This document shows, piece by piece, positions 1-14,639 of a DNA stretch of 64,000 nt (position 1 is its first letter; every line of letters begins with the position of its first letter). Made by a program: the position numbers and the translations under genes. The notes beneath the pieces are model-generated. The model was not told the DNA's origin, did no database searches, and saw only the letters and a list, made by a program, of their open reading frames with translations. This DNA comes from Burhinus oedicnemus (Eukaryota; Chordata; Aves; Charadriiformes; Burhinidae), in contig VFFE01007653.1 in assembly GCA_008921705.1 (NCBI GenBank), positions 1,405,209 through 1,469,208 of the forward strand, read 5' to 3'.

Positions 1-3000
1 AGTACATGTGGGGTTTCTTTATAAGCAGTATATGTGCATATACACAGCTTTGGCATATATACATACTCATTATTTATACAATATTTTCAGATCTCAGATA
101 TTAATTATACAAAAGCCAGTCTTATTTGATCATACAAGAAAGTGTTCCTATTCCCACTGTGACACAGTGACAAAATTCCTGACAACATCAAAAGGAAACA
201 AGAACAAATCAAGAAACTCAGTGACCTTTTTACCCCCCTTCCAGTTTTAGCTCCTTAGATCTAATATTTATGTATGAAGATCAGCATCATGAAATAATAA
301 TACCCTTAGCTTCTGACTAACCATGAGTTTGAGTAAGTGAAAAGAAAATAAAACATGAGAAATCCATATCGTCCCCTCAGAGGGGTGGGAAGCGGAATAG
401 TACCGCATTCCAGCACAGGCTGCGTGGTGAGTCTGGCTGGCAGCCAGGGTCCTGTGCCAGTGGCCGGCTGAAACGATGCAAGCCAAAGGGACGCGGCTGC
501 AGGCACACACCGTTTCCCAAAGGACTCTGCACTTGGGGGCCTGAGATCTGGAGAGACTGAATAAAATTATTTCTTGTGCAAGCCTAATAGTTAAGTCTTA
601 ATAAAGGAATTTGATTCCCCATGTATTCTAGGAGTCTTTTATTCCCTTAGGGTGGTTTTTTTTTCTTTTTTTTTGGGTTGATAATTTTGGCTTAGATTAG
701 AGAAAAAAAAAGATCAAAAACACTCTAAGAATTTCTGTAAAGTTGTCCAGAGAAAATACATTTTTTATTAGTGTTGTGCATATTTGTTTTCACAGAGATG
801 GTCCCAATGTTTGGGGGGCAGCAGAGGACTCTGTAAAACTAAACCAGAGCCAAAGCAGTCAAAACTGTGCTCTTTCTTTTCAGCTCCATTGAAGACAGCA
901 GCTCTGGTCTTGGCGGGAGCTTAAGATCCTTAAGATACAGGATGGGTGCAACCTGAGCTCATGGTGCTACCAGGTATTTAGCATGCCTGCTAACGGAGGT
1001 GTTGAGTGAGTCGCAGACAGGTTTTGAGCCAGGCTTTAGCAGCAAGTACGCGAGACACAGTCTTGCAGAAGGAGCTGCCTGCTTGGCTCTCCAGAGAGAC
1101 AGGCATGAGCACGAGATACGGGACCACACCAAGAGGGGCCACCAGTCCCTTAACCTGTTTGGGACTAGCCTGTGCAGCAACGCCATGAAACAAGCAGCCC
1201 TCTATAGGTTAACCTAGGGCAGATGTGGGGGGAAAGGGAGCAAGTTGCACAGACCTTTTGCCTCCAGCTCTTCGTGTGGGAGCAAGCAAAGACAGGACAC
1301 CACCAGCACCCTTACATCCCAAGGATTATTCTTACACTGAAAAAGATAGAACAGGAACAAATTGCTAATGAGTTATGTCCTGCACAGAGAGACAAAGGGA
1401 AATTACAACTTCCATTGTTATCATCTCCTCCTCTGAGATCTCTAAGGATCAACACTACCTCCTATATGGACTATGTGCACCCATACATGTATTTATCTAG
1501 TTTGCTTCCACTCTAAATCACAGTAAGTATGTTGGTGGCACCTTCCACTCCTCCACGATTACACCCAGAAACCAGCCCAATTCCCTGGCAGTTAAACTTG
1601 CATTTAAGCAGTGAATAACACCCCTAGGATCAGTCCAAATATAGGCTCACTTTTTTTTTTTTTTTTTTAGAAATCACAGTTTGAAAGCTGCCTCAAGTAT
1701 CACTTTTCTTGTATCTTTATGCCAGAGACAAGTTTAGTACAATCCCACTGACATCAAATTGCACCAGGAACAAACACGGCCCATTAAAATGCTCCTACAC
1801 TTATTCTTCCTTTTGAAGAAGGAAAAGCCTACCCTTAGGCTAAAAAGTTTATATAGCAGAATTTAGTCCCAGACTTCAAACAGCTGAACCGAGCTGCTGT
1901 AAGAAGGGATTATAATGAAACAGTTTCAGAGCTCTGAGCATAGTGGGCGGCAGAGCAAGGGCTGCTGAAGTGAAGTCAAAGCCTAATGTTTCATGTGACG
2001 TTGTTCCTAGCTTCAAAGCCGTATGCCAAACTGCTGTGCTCAAAACCACTATTAAACAAAGGACAGTTTCGAAAATATGACATTCTGTATAACCACACTT
2101 AAGAAAACAATATTTTAACAAATGTTTTCCTTAACCACTGTGTGGTCTGTTGGGACACAGTTCCCTGGAGAGCCACACAGATGGCACAGACCAACTTTGA
2201 CTCTTGGATTTGCGGATTCACAGCTGCTGGCACAAAACAACACCGCATAGGCCATTTCCTGACCTACTGCTTACTCCTCAGGTCCTTCAGGGCATGCAGT
2301 GTGCCGTATTCCCTCACATACCATTTTAGATACCCCCTACCCATATGATGTCTGCAGCCCCCTTCCCGAGTTTACTACTCTTGCGGTAGGGACAGGGACA
2401 GAGGTGCTATCGGGCAGATCCAGACTACCCTTACGCCTACCACTTGAACTTCGCCTCTGACTGCCGGCTGGAGCAGAGTTTGCATGTCCCTCCCCGCTGC
2501 CCCTGCAATCACATCTCGCGGTGGGGCCGGGAAGGCAGCTGAGGACAATACGCTCTTAAGCCACCTCAACAACAGGCGTCTGCACGCAGGCCACAGGGTA
2601 TTTTCTGAACCCTCTTAGGAGTTTGCTTTTGATGGGCCAAGAGTAGAAACAGGATGTATAACTTCCAAACCCCGTTCAAAAAATCTTTTCCAATCCCATT
2701 TGATGCCTGGCTTCGACCCAGCACCCTTACCTCCTTCTATTTTCGTATGTTTGCCATAATAAACTCTCCCACGTTGTCTGGGAGCAGAATGTCATGGCAT
2801 AAAAGTTAATGCTGATGGGACGTTATCTCCTCCAGCAGTTGTCTCGGGCAACAAGGAAAAAAAAAAGAGCTAGCAATGTGTTTCTGCCTCTAATACCTAT
2901 GAGTCCAACCAAAGAGGATAAACAGCCTGAATTTTCCAGTAAAATAAACAGTACTGACATTAAATATCATCATTAAAGTTAGGGATGACTAACTAAAACA

Positions 3001-6000
3001 GCAGAAAGATATTTGCCATAAGTTTGCCAGTGGTACATTTAATAAAACAGCAACATTTTGTGCTTTAAGTCTCCTGGCCACCAAGAAGATATAACACCAC
3101 CTGCTTGTGCAAAATGCTGCAAACTGTGAGCATGTGCAATCAACCTTTTAAAAATGAACTGCAATTAATAGTTACTGATTGAAAATCGTACTTTAAAGTT
3201 TCTTTTTTTTTTTTTAATGTATTTTTTGCCCCAAGTACCAAGTGGCAGATATATTTTATCAGAAAACTAGTTCTCACCTCACTTCAGGATGAATGCCTGG
3301 CAATGGGAAGGGGGGGAGAGGCAGCAGGGGTTCTCTCCCGGCTTCCAGAGACCTGCGACGCACGATCAGTCTTGTCCCAGTGCAACACCATAGGCAGGAC
3401 AGCCAAGCTCCTGCTATGAAGAGAAGTTATTTTAAATGAAGGCTGCTTTACAGATTGATGATTCCAAACAAAAGCTGGATCAAGCAGAACAGCCTTGAAA
3501 TCAGCAGCCCTTCTCATTATGGTTTTGCTCAATCAAAATCAAAGTGCTCTACTCATTTCTGGTTTGAGGGGTAAAATCCTCCGTTATGAAGACCAATACC
3601 TAAAGAGGGCAGAGGGCCCTCTGCAATCCGCTTTGGAAAAGCCTCCTACTGACTCCAGTGGCAGCTGGATCCGTAAAGTTTTTAACCACACAAAAGTCAG
3701 ACCATTCACCCTCACTGAAAATCCTGGGCATGGTGGCTTATGGGATGTCAAGTCTTATTTTTGCTGTCAGCAATTTGGCTTAGAGCTGCCTCCAAAATAC
3801 TGCTTTGAATATTTTATGTAGACAAGCAACAAAAAATCTGATGAAGTGGAAGCAGAATACAAGACTTTAATGAACCAAATAAAACATCTGAGGCAGCGCA
3901 ATGGAAATGATAGAAACTGAATCACTGAACATATGGTGCGTCATATTCCAAATGAGGAGCATCTCTGAATGAATCAGTTGTTTTGTAAATAATAATAATA
4001 CAACCTCTCTATTACAAGATCAGAGCTGTGAGCAGCTCAGCACCTCTGCATTTTCTCTGTTATCTCCTAAGTTTATACTACTGCAGAGTGGAGATGATGC
4101 AATTAATTTCCAAGAAAACATATTATATTAGGAAAAATCACATGGCAAGAGCTAACTGCAAGTTAACAGGCTGTTTGCAAGCTTGACATCCAAAGCATTC
4201 AGCGTACTGGCTCTTCTCTGCTCCTAATGGAAATTAATTTATAAATATTTATTTTCACATTCCAAGTTGGAGCACACACAACCCTGTCCTAGTCCTTGGT
4301 TCCAAAATCTCAACTGCTTCACGGTCATGGCCAGACTACAGGTTTTATCGCTTCTGCAGGCTGGTGCCTTCACTCTGCTTGTCCCACACAGCTACCAGAC
4401 AGACAGGTTGAGACAGACACCTCTGCAGATAGCCTTGGCGGCAAGCAGGGAAGGCCTCGTTTCTCTCTACAAGGCTTTTCATAGTTACAACCTTCACTGC
4501 CAAACGCCTCTATGGTAGACATGCCAGCCTCCAGCAGGCAAGTCACTGCGGAGAGCTGCGTGCTGCAGCCGGACAGCTGTGTCCCAGAAGTGCCATTATG
4601 ACACAGTGTCCCCCTGGTCCCAACCCTCCTCTGTGTCCCCAGCCAGGTCTTTCCATTTCTGATTCTCCTCAGCATCTCCCCCCTATTATCTTGCTCAGCT
4701 TCTCACCCTCACTCTCGAGGTCCCCTCCAGCAGCTTCCCGTTCACACGCCTGCCCTCCAGTCCTCCTCTGTGAACACAGGAGCCCCCCGCAGCCCTGCTT
4801 TGCACCCTGCTTTCACATTGAACCAAATCCTTAATGCTGCCACCATGATCTCCTTCAGTCAAACACTTCTGCCCGTTGCCTCCAGGCTGGAAGGAAGGAC
4901 CCCTTCTGGGTTCTTCTTCACATGTTTTTAGAGTTGGCTCGAAAGTGGAGCACTTGATCCAAAGTGTTACCCTAACAACCTAGACTTAATTGCCCTTCAT
5001 TTAGTTTTCTGAAGACAAATGCTTTCATCAAGCATTAAGGATTTTTACAGACTGCCGTCATTCATCTTTCTTCATTATAGGGATGAGAGAAACAAAATGA
5101 GAAATTCAGAGTTCACTCAGCCCTGAATTTTCGTGGCTTAAGTGAAAATAAAGATTAGCCATCTCCTAATTTTTACTTTTTTTTTTTTAACAAAACTCAT
5201 CTTTCTAATTCAATTTTTAGAACTATACTCTTGTCTTTATCTTTGCTCTTATCTTTTACAAAAGATGGACTATAAGCCAGATCAGATATTAATACCTTTA
5301 TGACTGCTGGTAAAAAAAAAAAAAAGACAGGGTTTTCTCCCGTTACTTCTAAGATTTTTGCTCGAAAGAAAGCATCACAGAGATCCTTTGTGAAAAAAAT
5401 ATCTAGCTGAAACTTCCCTAACATATGGGTGTTATACAGACCAAATCCTATTTTTTAATTTTTTAATCTTTATAATCTTTATAATTTATTTAATCTTTTT
5501 AATTGTCCAACAAAAGGCAAATAAGCACATACACTTCAAAACTTAAATATTAATAATTCAGCGGTAGAAGTGAAAAATATTCTTTAGATCCATATTCAGG
5601 AGTACTTTGTAAAGAATAACAGGACAGCTTGCAAACATTTCCTATGAAGTGTGTGATATGACCTCCTTATCATCACACAAAAGCTGTAGTAAAGCAATAC
5701 ATAACACCCATCGCTTCCTTACAGACTCATTACAACATAAATCCTGGAAACACATAAATTGTTTCTAGTGCCTCTTCATTTGTTAGAGGGTCCCTAACAT
5801 ATGAAAGAAGGATGTTTAATTCATGACTCCCCTACTTATCCCCAAAAGAAGAAATCGAAATTCAGCCTTGATTGATTTGATAAAAATCTATCCTCTCAAC
5901 TGAAAATCTCTAAATGGAAGTAATTCATCCAAACAGAATTACAAAATGCACGTACAGCCCACAATTTGCTGGTATTTGGGTCCTCTACCTCTACCTAAAA

Positions 6001-6909
6001 TTTCTTCAGCAATACCATTGCACCCCCCCTAAGCCCTAAGCAGTATCAGTAACATGACAAAGAGAGATCATAGGCTTGAACGATTTTGGAGGAAAATGCT
6101 ACTCTCTAATAGGAGAAGTTGCAGTGCATCGGTAACCAAAATTGCTCAGCACTAGCTGTAATTCCAAGGAAGTAGTACATGAGACCATTGCAAAAAAACC
6201 AGACCACTTGGTCTAAGCAGAGTCTTGCAGATTTTACTGGTTGTAGTAAATCTTTGCCAGACGAAAGGGGCTCCCCTCGAAAGGGTTTAGCACATCAACA
6301 GGAACCTACTATGGGGTAACTCTTCACTGTGACAAGCTGGTCATTAAGACAGACTTACAGACCACCAAATTATGGGCTTCAGAGACTGCAAAGCTCTGCC
6401 CCTTGGGGAGCAGGCCCTTAGCTACATGGCATAAGGACTTCCAGCACACATACACGCATGCATGCATGCAAACACATGCAAATTTGTCAATTGTTCTCGC
6501 AGCAAAAACTTTGCACTCCTCTACCAAGTGGATTAGCTGTCCTTTGATTTCTGAGAGACAGCTTAGAAGTGCTAACCCCAAGGGAAGATCAGGGCTTAGA
6601 TACAAAATGCACGAGCTCAAAACTTAACAGTCATGTGAAAAAAACAGCAATCGTGCTTATAGCATTCTTTGGAAGAGGAGAAGTATTGTTTGGAAGAAGA
6701 GAGGAGACTCATGTGTACGAAGTATAAACTATCTGCATTTACTAGCCTGGGGATTAAGAAGAAATGTGGCAGCTGCAGAAGGAAAAAATAAGTGTGGATT
6801 AATATTATTTTATGGTTTCTCAGGCATTTTTTGAGGCTCTACTCATCCAAACTGTGAGGTGAGCTCCCCTGTGTGGCACATGGAAAAGGAGGGATACTCC
6901 CATCTTTAA
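1..6909. other. Intergenic DNA 3' of GPBP1, no gene recognised
   Basis: Sequence is AT-rich with homopolymer runs (for example T18 at 1651-1668 and A/T runs near 3203 and 5310) and a short GCATGCATGC tract at 6456-6470. The open frames are short and of low-complexity or random composition, with no recognisable domain. I see no CR1, LTR, tRNA or rRNA. Confidence 0.6.
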
Positions 6910-7030
6910 GGAGCGGTGTCCAGCTGTCAGATGACTTAGGATCTATTCCTGTTATTTCTACAGACTTCCTTTATGGCCTTGGGCAAGTCACCTGATTTCT
7001 CAGTGTAATTTCTGATAAATCCTTTGAAGT
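6910..7030 (+). mobile_element. MIR/CORE-SINE-like ancient SINE relic
   Basis: The segment contains ccttgggcaagtcacctgat followed by ttctcagtg at 6976-7004. This matches the diagnostic core of MIR-type CORE-SINEs (ccttgggcaagtcactta...ctcagt). The upstream cagatgacttaggat and acttcct words also resemble the element body. Such SINEs are ancient in amniotes (MIR1_Amn class) and persist in birds only as decayed copies. The boundaries are approximate. Confidence 0.6.
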
Positions 7031-10000
7031 GGATTGGGTCCTTTTTTCACACACCTATTTCAATAGCATCTATATGCATGCAGTGAGAATCCTATCATTT
7101 CATTGAGTGCCTACATCATTAATCCTTATTTACTGCCTACAAACTGTGCAGGTTTTCCACAGTGCTAAGCATTTGCAATTTCTCCTGACCCCAGCTCTGC
7201 ACTTCCAAAATAGGCTCTACTCACAATTAGAAAATTCTGACATCATACTAAAAGTTCAAAAGCAATGTGAAAGGATAATTAGCACTTTAGAAGTTACTTC
7301 AAAGCTTGTGTGTCATAGAAAGCCAGGACAACAAAGGGCTGGTTTTCTCCAAATTATGCGAAAAATCAAAACAGAGTCAGCATAGCAGGAAAGGAAGAGC
7401 TAAAATGCTGCTCCCAGGACCTCAGCTAGTTACGCTGCATACCACTGAATTGCACCAAACATCAGCGTGAACACTAGGTCAAAGTGAAAATCCATCTTTT
7501 GAGCAATGTTAGTGATAGATACTTAAAAAACAGGACAAATACAAAGTGATCTTCCTCCTGCTCTGGGCTAGCCTGGGGTCTCTAAACACAGGGAGGTCTC
7601 TTTCAGGGCTCCTAAATGTCTGATACGCTTTTGTAAACCTGAATTTGATTCATGAATAATTGAATTGATTCTGAAAATCTTAGAGGTTTTGGGCAGCCTT
7701 TGCAGGATGCATTTTCTAGGTACCCTTAATGAGGGTACCAAAATGAGAAGCCCAGGCACGGCAGTATAGTAAGAGCTGACACAGCTGGAGACCATGCTTA
7801 CACAGTAACGAGGGCTACTAAAAAAGCACCAGTTAAGGGTGAGCTCATTAAAAACAAAAAAAAAAAAAATTGACAAACTGACAGTTTTTACAAACTTTGG
7901 CAATTTGTTATATCTGGAAAACATTAGATTTTTTTTTCTCCAAATAATGTTCAGTTGAGGGGGGGAGGGGAGGGAGAGTGTCTGATGGTTAAAAGTCTCT
8001 TTATTTTCTGAAGTTAGACTTTTTTTCCTCAGCACTGTAAATTATAAGTGCAAGACAGAGAAAATTGTGTATAATTAACTCTCATTATAATGACAAAAGG
8101 CTTTTCCATTTAAAGGAAAAGTTCAGGTGTAACAATTGAATTCCATAAGGAAATAATAGCGTTAAGAAAATTACCCTTTTTCAAAAATCTCATAGAAAAC
8201 CTGGTATTTAAAATACAGCAGTGGAAGAAAAATAAGACAGCAAAGACTGAAGAGACGTGAAAAGAGCTATCAGACTTCTCTGGCACTGTATGTGTTCTTG
8301 TGTGAGGGCATCTTTTAATAACCAATTTCCATTTTTGGCTTGCATACGCAAAGCTTAAAAACATTTTGTGATTGTGTGGGTCACTTCTGCATGGAGTGTT
8401 GAGCAATCTATAATTGTAAGACCGATAAATTTATTTCTAAAAGCAGCCTGTCTGGGTACACTGGGTTCCACACTGAGGCCTCCTGTACTGATTAGATCAC
8501 TATGTAGTAATGTAGTTTTCTTCATATCTGCATTCAGTGGCCAAAATTTTGTCCTTATTTATACTTTAAATAAATCTTCTAAGCTTTAACCTCACAACTA
8601 TGTAATCTCCAGCATCAATTTATTAAAATATGTATACTATAGGTCTTCTAAGTCTTATATCTTTCATTTACCAAAACCACACTTTCTTTCTGACCAGAAG
8701 AATATGTATTTTTAAATTTCAAAACTACATTTTTTCAAAAGATGTTGGAGGGAAAGTATAAATAATTTTTTTCCCTAATATTTATTCACAAAAGTTTGAT
8801 AGCAACGTGTTTATTCACAATGTACTGCTGTGATTTAATAGTATTTCACAATAAAAAAAGTAATCTAGCAAGAATTTATTTCATCTTTTTAGTTTGAAAA
8901 TGTTCTGTTTTAATGAAGAGTTTGTTGGCATTTAAAAAAAAAAAATTTAGCACAGCTTTAGCTTTCTGCTCAAAGTCCATGGGAACTGCTAGTTTGCAGG
9001 AAGTGATCTGCTGGGCCCAAATTCGTAGTCCCGTTCTCTACGTAGAAATTAGGCCCGTTATTTCAGAGAACTATGCAGGTTTGCTTCAGTGTTCACCAGC
9101 CACCCCAACCACATTCAATGGTAGTTTTACCATAAAGCATCAGTAAGGATAGGTTTACATTACATAGTTATAATGTGCAACTGGCACCGAGGCACTGGAG
9201 ATTCGCCAGATGCCAATGCAGGGAAGGCTGTATCTTCTGTTCCTGGAGTGATCTGTATGTTGGAGACCAGACATGATTTTTATTGGATAGACAAAGTCTC
9301 AGGTTTTCTTTTAGCCGGTTGTGAGAAAGCCAACCTACTCCCTGGCAGGGATTTTAGGGGATGAACATCCAAGGCTAAAGCCAGTAATATTATCCTCACC
9401 TGCCTAGGACAGTGGGCACATTAAAGTCTGGGAACAGCCAGGGTTTCACCTTTACTTCTGATTAAGAAAACCGTGTATTTGCTTCACACACAGTCTATAC
9501 ATGGAGACTTTAATCAAAACTACCATGTAGATACTGCCTGAGAGTGACCAACTGTTGAAAAACTTTTGTACCTATGAAATAAGAGCTTTTGTTCAAAGCA
9601 GACTACTTCCATTTTTTGCAGATTAAAGTATCTCAAAGCCTATCAAAAACCTTCTTGACCCTTTGCTTCCCACAGGTGATGAAATATTATAGGACTTAAG
9701 TGAGCACGTACAGCTAATCTGCTTTGGAAAGATGTGGTATTACCCTGGGAATTATGAGAGACATCTAGCCCATTTGGTTCCTAAAATATTTAGGGTAGAT
9801 TACAAATAATATTTCCTGGTAGTCAGCTGAAATACATCAGCCATCATTCTGATTTCTTGAAATAGAAAACAGATGAAAGCTCCCTGGTTCAAAATTGTTT
9901 CTGAAATCAATTTATCTGAAAACTACGTATTTTCTTGAGCAAAAGCATAAAGAAGAAAATTTGGTAGTCTTAATTATCATCAATCAAATGGAGATGTCTT

Positions 10001-13000
10001 TTGGTCTTTGCTGTAGTCTAAATACTGAAGAGACAGATAATCATAGCTGTGGAGCACTCTCTACATTATCATATCTGTAGATATTATGTAAATAGAAAAA
10101 ATTGCATTTCAGTTATTACTTTCCATGTATTATGAGAGACACAATAGGCTGCAATACAGAAATGTAGTATATAGACATCACTGTGCATGGAAGGTGCTCA
10201 TCTCCTCTATAGAAAGCCCAAGATAACAGGTACTCTGCCTGCTCAAATCAGTGTGTGTTTTTCAAAGGTACATAAAAAAAAGCAGACTCACTTGCCCTTC
10301 ATGTTGAACCAAACAACACACAGTAATCAGGCTGCGCGGTTGAGAACTATGGAGCAGCTCTATGTTGCATGACGTCCATTTTGTCTCCAGTCACCTAAAA
10401 CGTAGGTGTCCAGTCTAACAGGGCTACCTAGGTTTCCTCTACAGTTAGTGAAAAGGGCTAGGGACCTGTAAAGGCCAGCTCAGTCTACGTATCTTAAGCG
10501 GAACTAATTAACTTACAGAATTGGCTTTGTGTACTAGCAACAAAGGGAACCTAAGATGATCTGCGGAGGCTAAAAACCTAACTTTCAGCTGATTCCTGCT
10601 TGTTGTCCCTTCATCTCCGCAATTCCCTTGCCGCTTGGTTCCTCCAGAATCGCAGGGCACACACATCCTTCTGGAGTACTTAAAGCCTACCGGGTTTACA
10701 CTTTCCCAGTACATTCAGGCATGCTGTGCACAGGACATGCGTGCTATATAAAGATCCCCCGGCTCTGATATCTGCACAGAACAGCTTTCAGAGGCTTTGG
10801 ACCCTGTGCCACTCCTGCAGCAACAGAGAGACTCCTATTGTCTTCATCTGTTGGAGAAAAAGCTGGGATGTAAAGGAAAGCCTAGGAGTTATCCTACCCT
10901 CTAACAAAGGGGAACATCTGGCCTATAAAAGTATGCATTGCATTTTTATAACTACTTTATCAAATTTAATTTAAAGTAATAGGATTATAAGGATAAGTCA
11001 AAAAACTTGCTCACCTGCCCATCATAATCCTTCTAAGTGTATTAATTCACATTCCAGGGATTGGAGAAGTACATATGATTTAGGGAAGGTTGAAAGTTTG
11101 AAAAACATCAGTGACAGAATCGTTTTCTTTTGCAGAGAAACACTATTGATTCTGTAAGGGGGAAAGCCACAAAACGCTAACGTGAGCCTTCAGTGGTTTG
11201 AAAACTAAGTTCTGCTTTTGGAAGTTCAAAATGAGACAGTGAATATTCAAACATCATCTTTAAATGAGAACTTAATGTATCTCAAAACAGATGGTTCATA
11301 GTTAATATTTCCTGTTTCTAAAATAATTTATTCAGTATCACAAAACAACAACTTCCAACAGCTGCTGAAAACAAATACTAATTATAGCAGGAAGATATAA
11401 CCATTCACTGTGCCCCAAAATCATTAATAAGTCAACATGCACATTCAGAGTTGACAGCAACAGTCACAATAAATGGTACCCTGTTTTGTGTGTGTGTTTT
11501 TAAACTAAACAGACTTTGCCATCTGTAGTTAATTATTCTGGGATCATTGCCATTATTTTATTCAAGATTTGCTATCTGGTTTTAATAAATTAATGAGGTG
11601 TTAGAAGAATCCTTATGTGAATGGAAAGAATGCATCACCACTGTTTATACAGCAATCCCAATATTCTATCAGCTGTCATTCCTCTTCTTAGACAACATCG
11701 TAGATGACTACTAGCACACCGTGTGCTTAATTACCTTACTAACGCTCCTCTAGAAAACCAGACATGCTTATGCGACTAAATCCTTATGCTTCCCATTTCA
11801 GCTTTCCCAGACAGACTTCTCTGGCTGAAGTCCTTCATACTGGATGTCTGTTTCAGACAGTCTTTCAGGAATTTTTCAGCAAAAACAGTCACAGTTATTG
11901 GAGAAGGAAGTCAGAAGAAAAGAAAGCACTTCAAATCTGTGAATCCACCTTAGAACTTGTCTAAGATCAGAGCCAAATATGAGACAAGGACAAGGAAAGG
12001 AGGATCAACCTTAGTCATTCAAAATGCCTGTGCAATTCCCATAAAAATCTGTCCAGACCCAGACAGCTTACACACCAGGGTCTTGCTGCGTATGCTTCAG
12101 CTGCTCAGAGCTCCAGCTGGTGGCCCAGGAGCAGCTGAGCCTCTCTGCAGCCTTCAACAACTGGGCATTGCTTGGGCTGGATGGCGATTTGGGCTCTCAA
12201 GCGTGCAGCAGCAGGTGGGGCAGGCGCTAAGGACCACACATGGGAGGCACCAACGGACCACCTTGTGGATTCTCACGTGGCCTGGAAGAAGCAGGCTTTG
12301 AACTGGCCAGTAGAAGAGGTAAAAGCCCCATCAGACAAGAGGCAGGAGACCTAACTGGGATGGGGACTCTGCCCTGCTATGCCAGGACACTTCCCTGGCT
12401 TGCTTGTTAGACACCTCCAAAAGCAACGTAAATAAGGCTGTTCCAAGAAATAGGAGACTCATCTGCTCTTCAGTTTCAGTGAGACTTCAGAGCAGCTCAG
12501 CTGTCAGTACTGGAGAAGGCAGAGGGCCTGGGCCAGCAGCAGGATACATCGTCTTTTAATTAGAGATGATGTTGTAATGCATATGCTAAATCAGGCTGCT
12601 CAAACACTGTCATTTTGGCATTCCTTACGTTACAAATACTTAACCTTGCAACCCTAATATCTCCTTTCTACATAGTTTTTGTGTCAGTGCACTATTATAT
12701 ACAAATAAATCAGAAAATCAGTCAAACCATGAATACGTAAGCAATAATGGCTGAGGTCAATGGCAGTCCCTGGAAAATGGATGATGGGGTAAGAGAGTCA
12801 GTGGCCCAAGGAGAAGCTGGGAACAATTAGCAAAGCATTAATTACCTGAGAAATACCATGGGACGAGGTTGTCATTTCTCTAGCAGGGATGCCTGTGAAC
12901 TTTAATTTTAGGGGTTTGGTTGTAAAGCGTGGAGAGAGGAGAATGAGTCCTGCTCCTAAGCTTGGTGCTATGAGAACACAGAGGCCTTCACTATTAAGCA

Positions 13001-14599
13001 AAAGCATCAGAAGGGATTAGACCTTCTCGTTTGAAAATTATTAGCGTGTCACTCAGTCAGATCACCCCCGAGCAGAACTGAACACCCCCACTGAAGCAGC
13101 AGTTTGAAAACTTTTTCTCTGGCTGCCTTAATTTGGTGTAATCTACTAAATTAATACCAGCTGTCAGACATTTTTCACTGTGTTCTGCTCTCTACTTGCC
13201 CTTTTTCGCTTGAGTCTAAACATTGTACCAGCTAGGGTACTGCTTACATCAAATATTTTTGCTTTGTACCTTAAATTAGTCTGAGGTAAAAGATGACATC
13301 AATATCTTGTTTGACGTCACAGGGTTGATTTGTATAATCTGATAGGGAAAATAACAGTCCTTTTTTTTAAGTTAGTGGTGGAGAGCAATTAACCCAAATT
13401 CTTGGACTGTCTTAATGACTTATTATTGTAATAGTAATAAATGCAACATATGTGCTAGATCTAGAAGGACATATATTTTATACAGTGCTCAAAATGATCC
13501 CATCTGGACCAGTATTCCATAACAACACTTTCTAGAATGTCAGGACTATCTATTTATTTATTTATTTATCTATTTATACACACAAACACATACACACAAA
13601 GCAAATGGATGTTATGCTATCATTTCTAGATTTCTAGCAATTCCATACACAGCCAAGATTTAGAAAAAAATTAAAATAAGCAAATAACAAAAAAATCATA
13701 ACAAGGGTGAAGAAGTTGAGTGGAAAGGGTATACAATCCCCAAGAACCTTTGCAAATGTGGTCCTTGGGGGTGAAGACTGGATGCTGCCAATGTCAGTGG
13801 AAGCTTTACCTTTGCAGGTAAAGGATCCAGGTACCTCCAGGTATCATGTGAGACAGGTGGGGGTCGTGCATGTCAGGGCAGGTGTGTGACACACTTCCCC
13901 CTCCCCATCCTCCCCATGGGCATAAAGCTCAATTTACTTTCTTACTGAAACAAAGCACTGCACGTAGCTAAGTAGATCTTATATTCTGTGGATAAAGCCA
14001 ACAATAATATATCTTTAGCCTTGAATAAGAGGAAATATAGCAATCTTATCTGAGTCCCTGGCAGCCCTTATCTCGGGAACCATCACGCCTGCCGAGCACT
14101 GTGATGAGGGCTTTCTGCAGCAGCCACCGACAACAGTGCCTTGCTTGTGTGCCGCTGCAAGGAAGGGTTGCAACCTTCCCTGGCTTGTATCAGTGCAGAA
14201 AAGATAGCGCTGCTCAAAATCAAAGCTTCGCCTGAGCCCCTGCACTCACAGCAGGCAGCATGCTGAGTCCCTGGGCCTGGCTGTGTTTCATCCAAGCAAC
14301 AAGAAGGAGCACTCCCATAGCAGCCTTGTGTACTCTCCATTTGTTAGGCACAGCAGAAACCCCAGGCAGCTTCAGTGATGAGCTGTTTTCTACTACTGCA
14401 ACACCAGGTAACTCTTTCAATCAAGAGCACACGGATTTTCCTGCAAGTTTGATCATGCCCAGATGAAAAAAAAACAAGAAGAAATTTTAGCTCACATCCT
14501 GTAAGACCTATGTAAATTCTAAGTCCTTTTAAAGGGAAGTGCAAAACCACGTGTTTTCTGTGTAATTTCACCATCCACCAGAACACTCATAGAGTTACA
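7031..14599. other. Intergenic DNA, no gene recognised
   Basis: This stretch is AT-rich and unique-looking. The 155-codon minus-strand frame at 7568-8035 is lysine/serine/phenylalanine-rich and crosses homopolymers, so I do not treat it as coding. A TATT/TATC microsatellite is at 13547-13578. No young repeat is evident. Confidence 0.55.
13547..13600. repeat. (TATT)n microsatellite with adjoining CA-rich tract
   Basis: A run of TATT/TATC tetranucleotides spans 13547-13578 and passes into an imperfect CA-rich stretch (acacacaaacacatacacac). Confidence 0.85.
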
Positions 14600-14639
14600 C
14601 TGAAGGGAAATATTTACATACTCCAAAAGCTGAGTAAGT

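Noticed and set aside
7568..8035. 155-codon minus-strand open frame
   Set aside because: It crosses poly-A/T runs, has a low-complexity composition and no recognisable domain or splice context.
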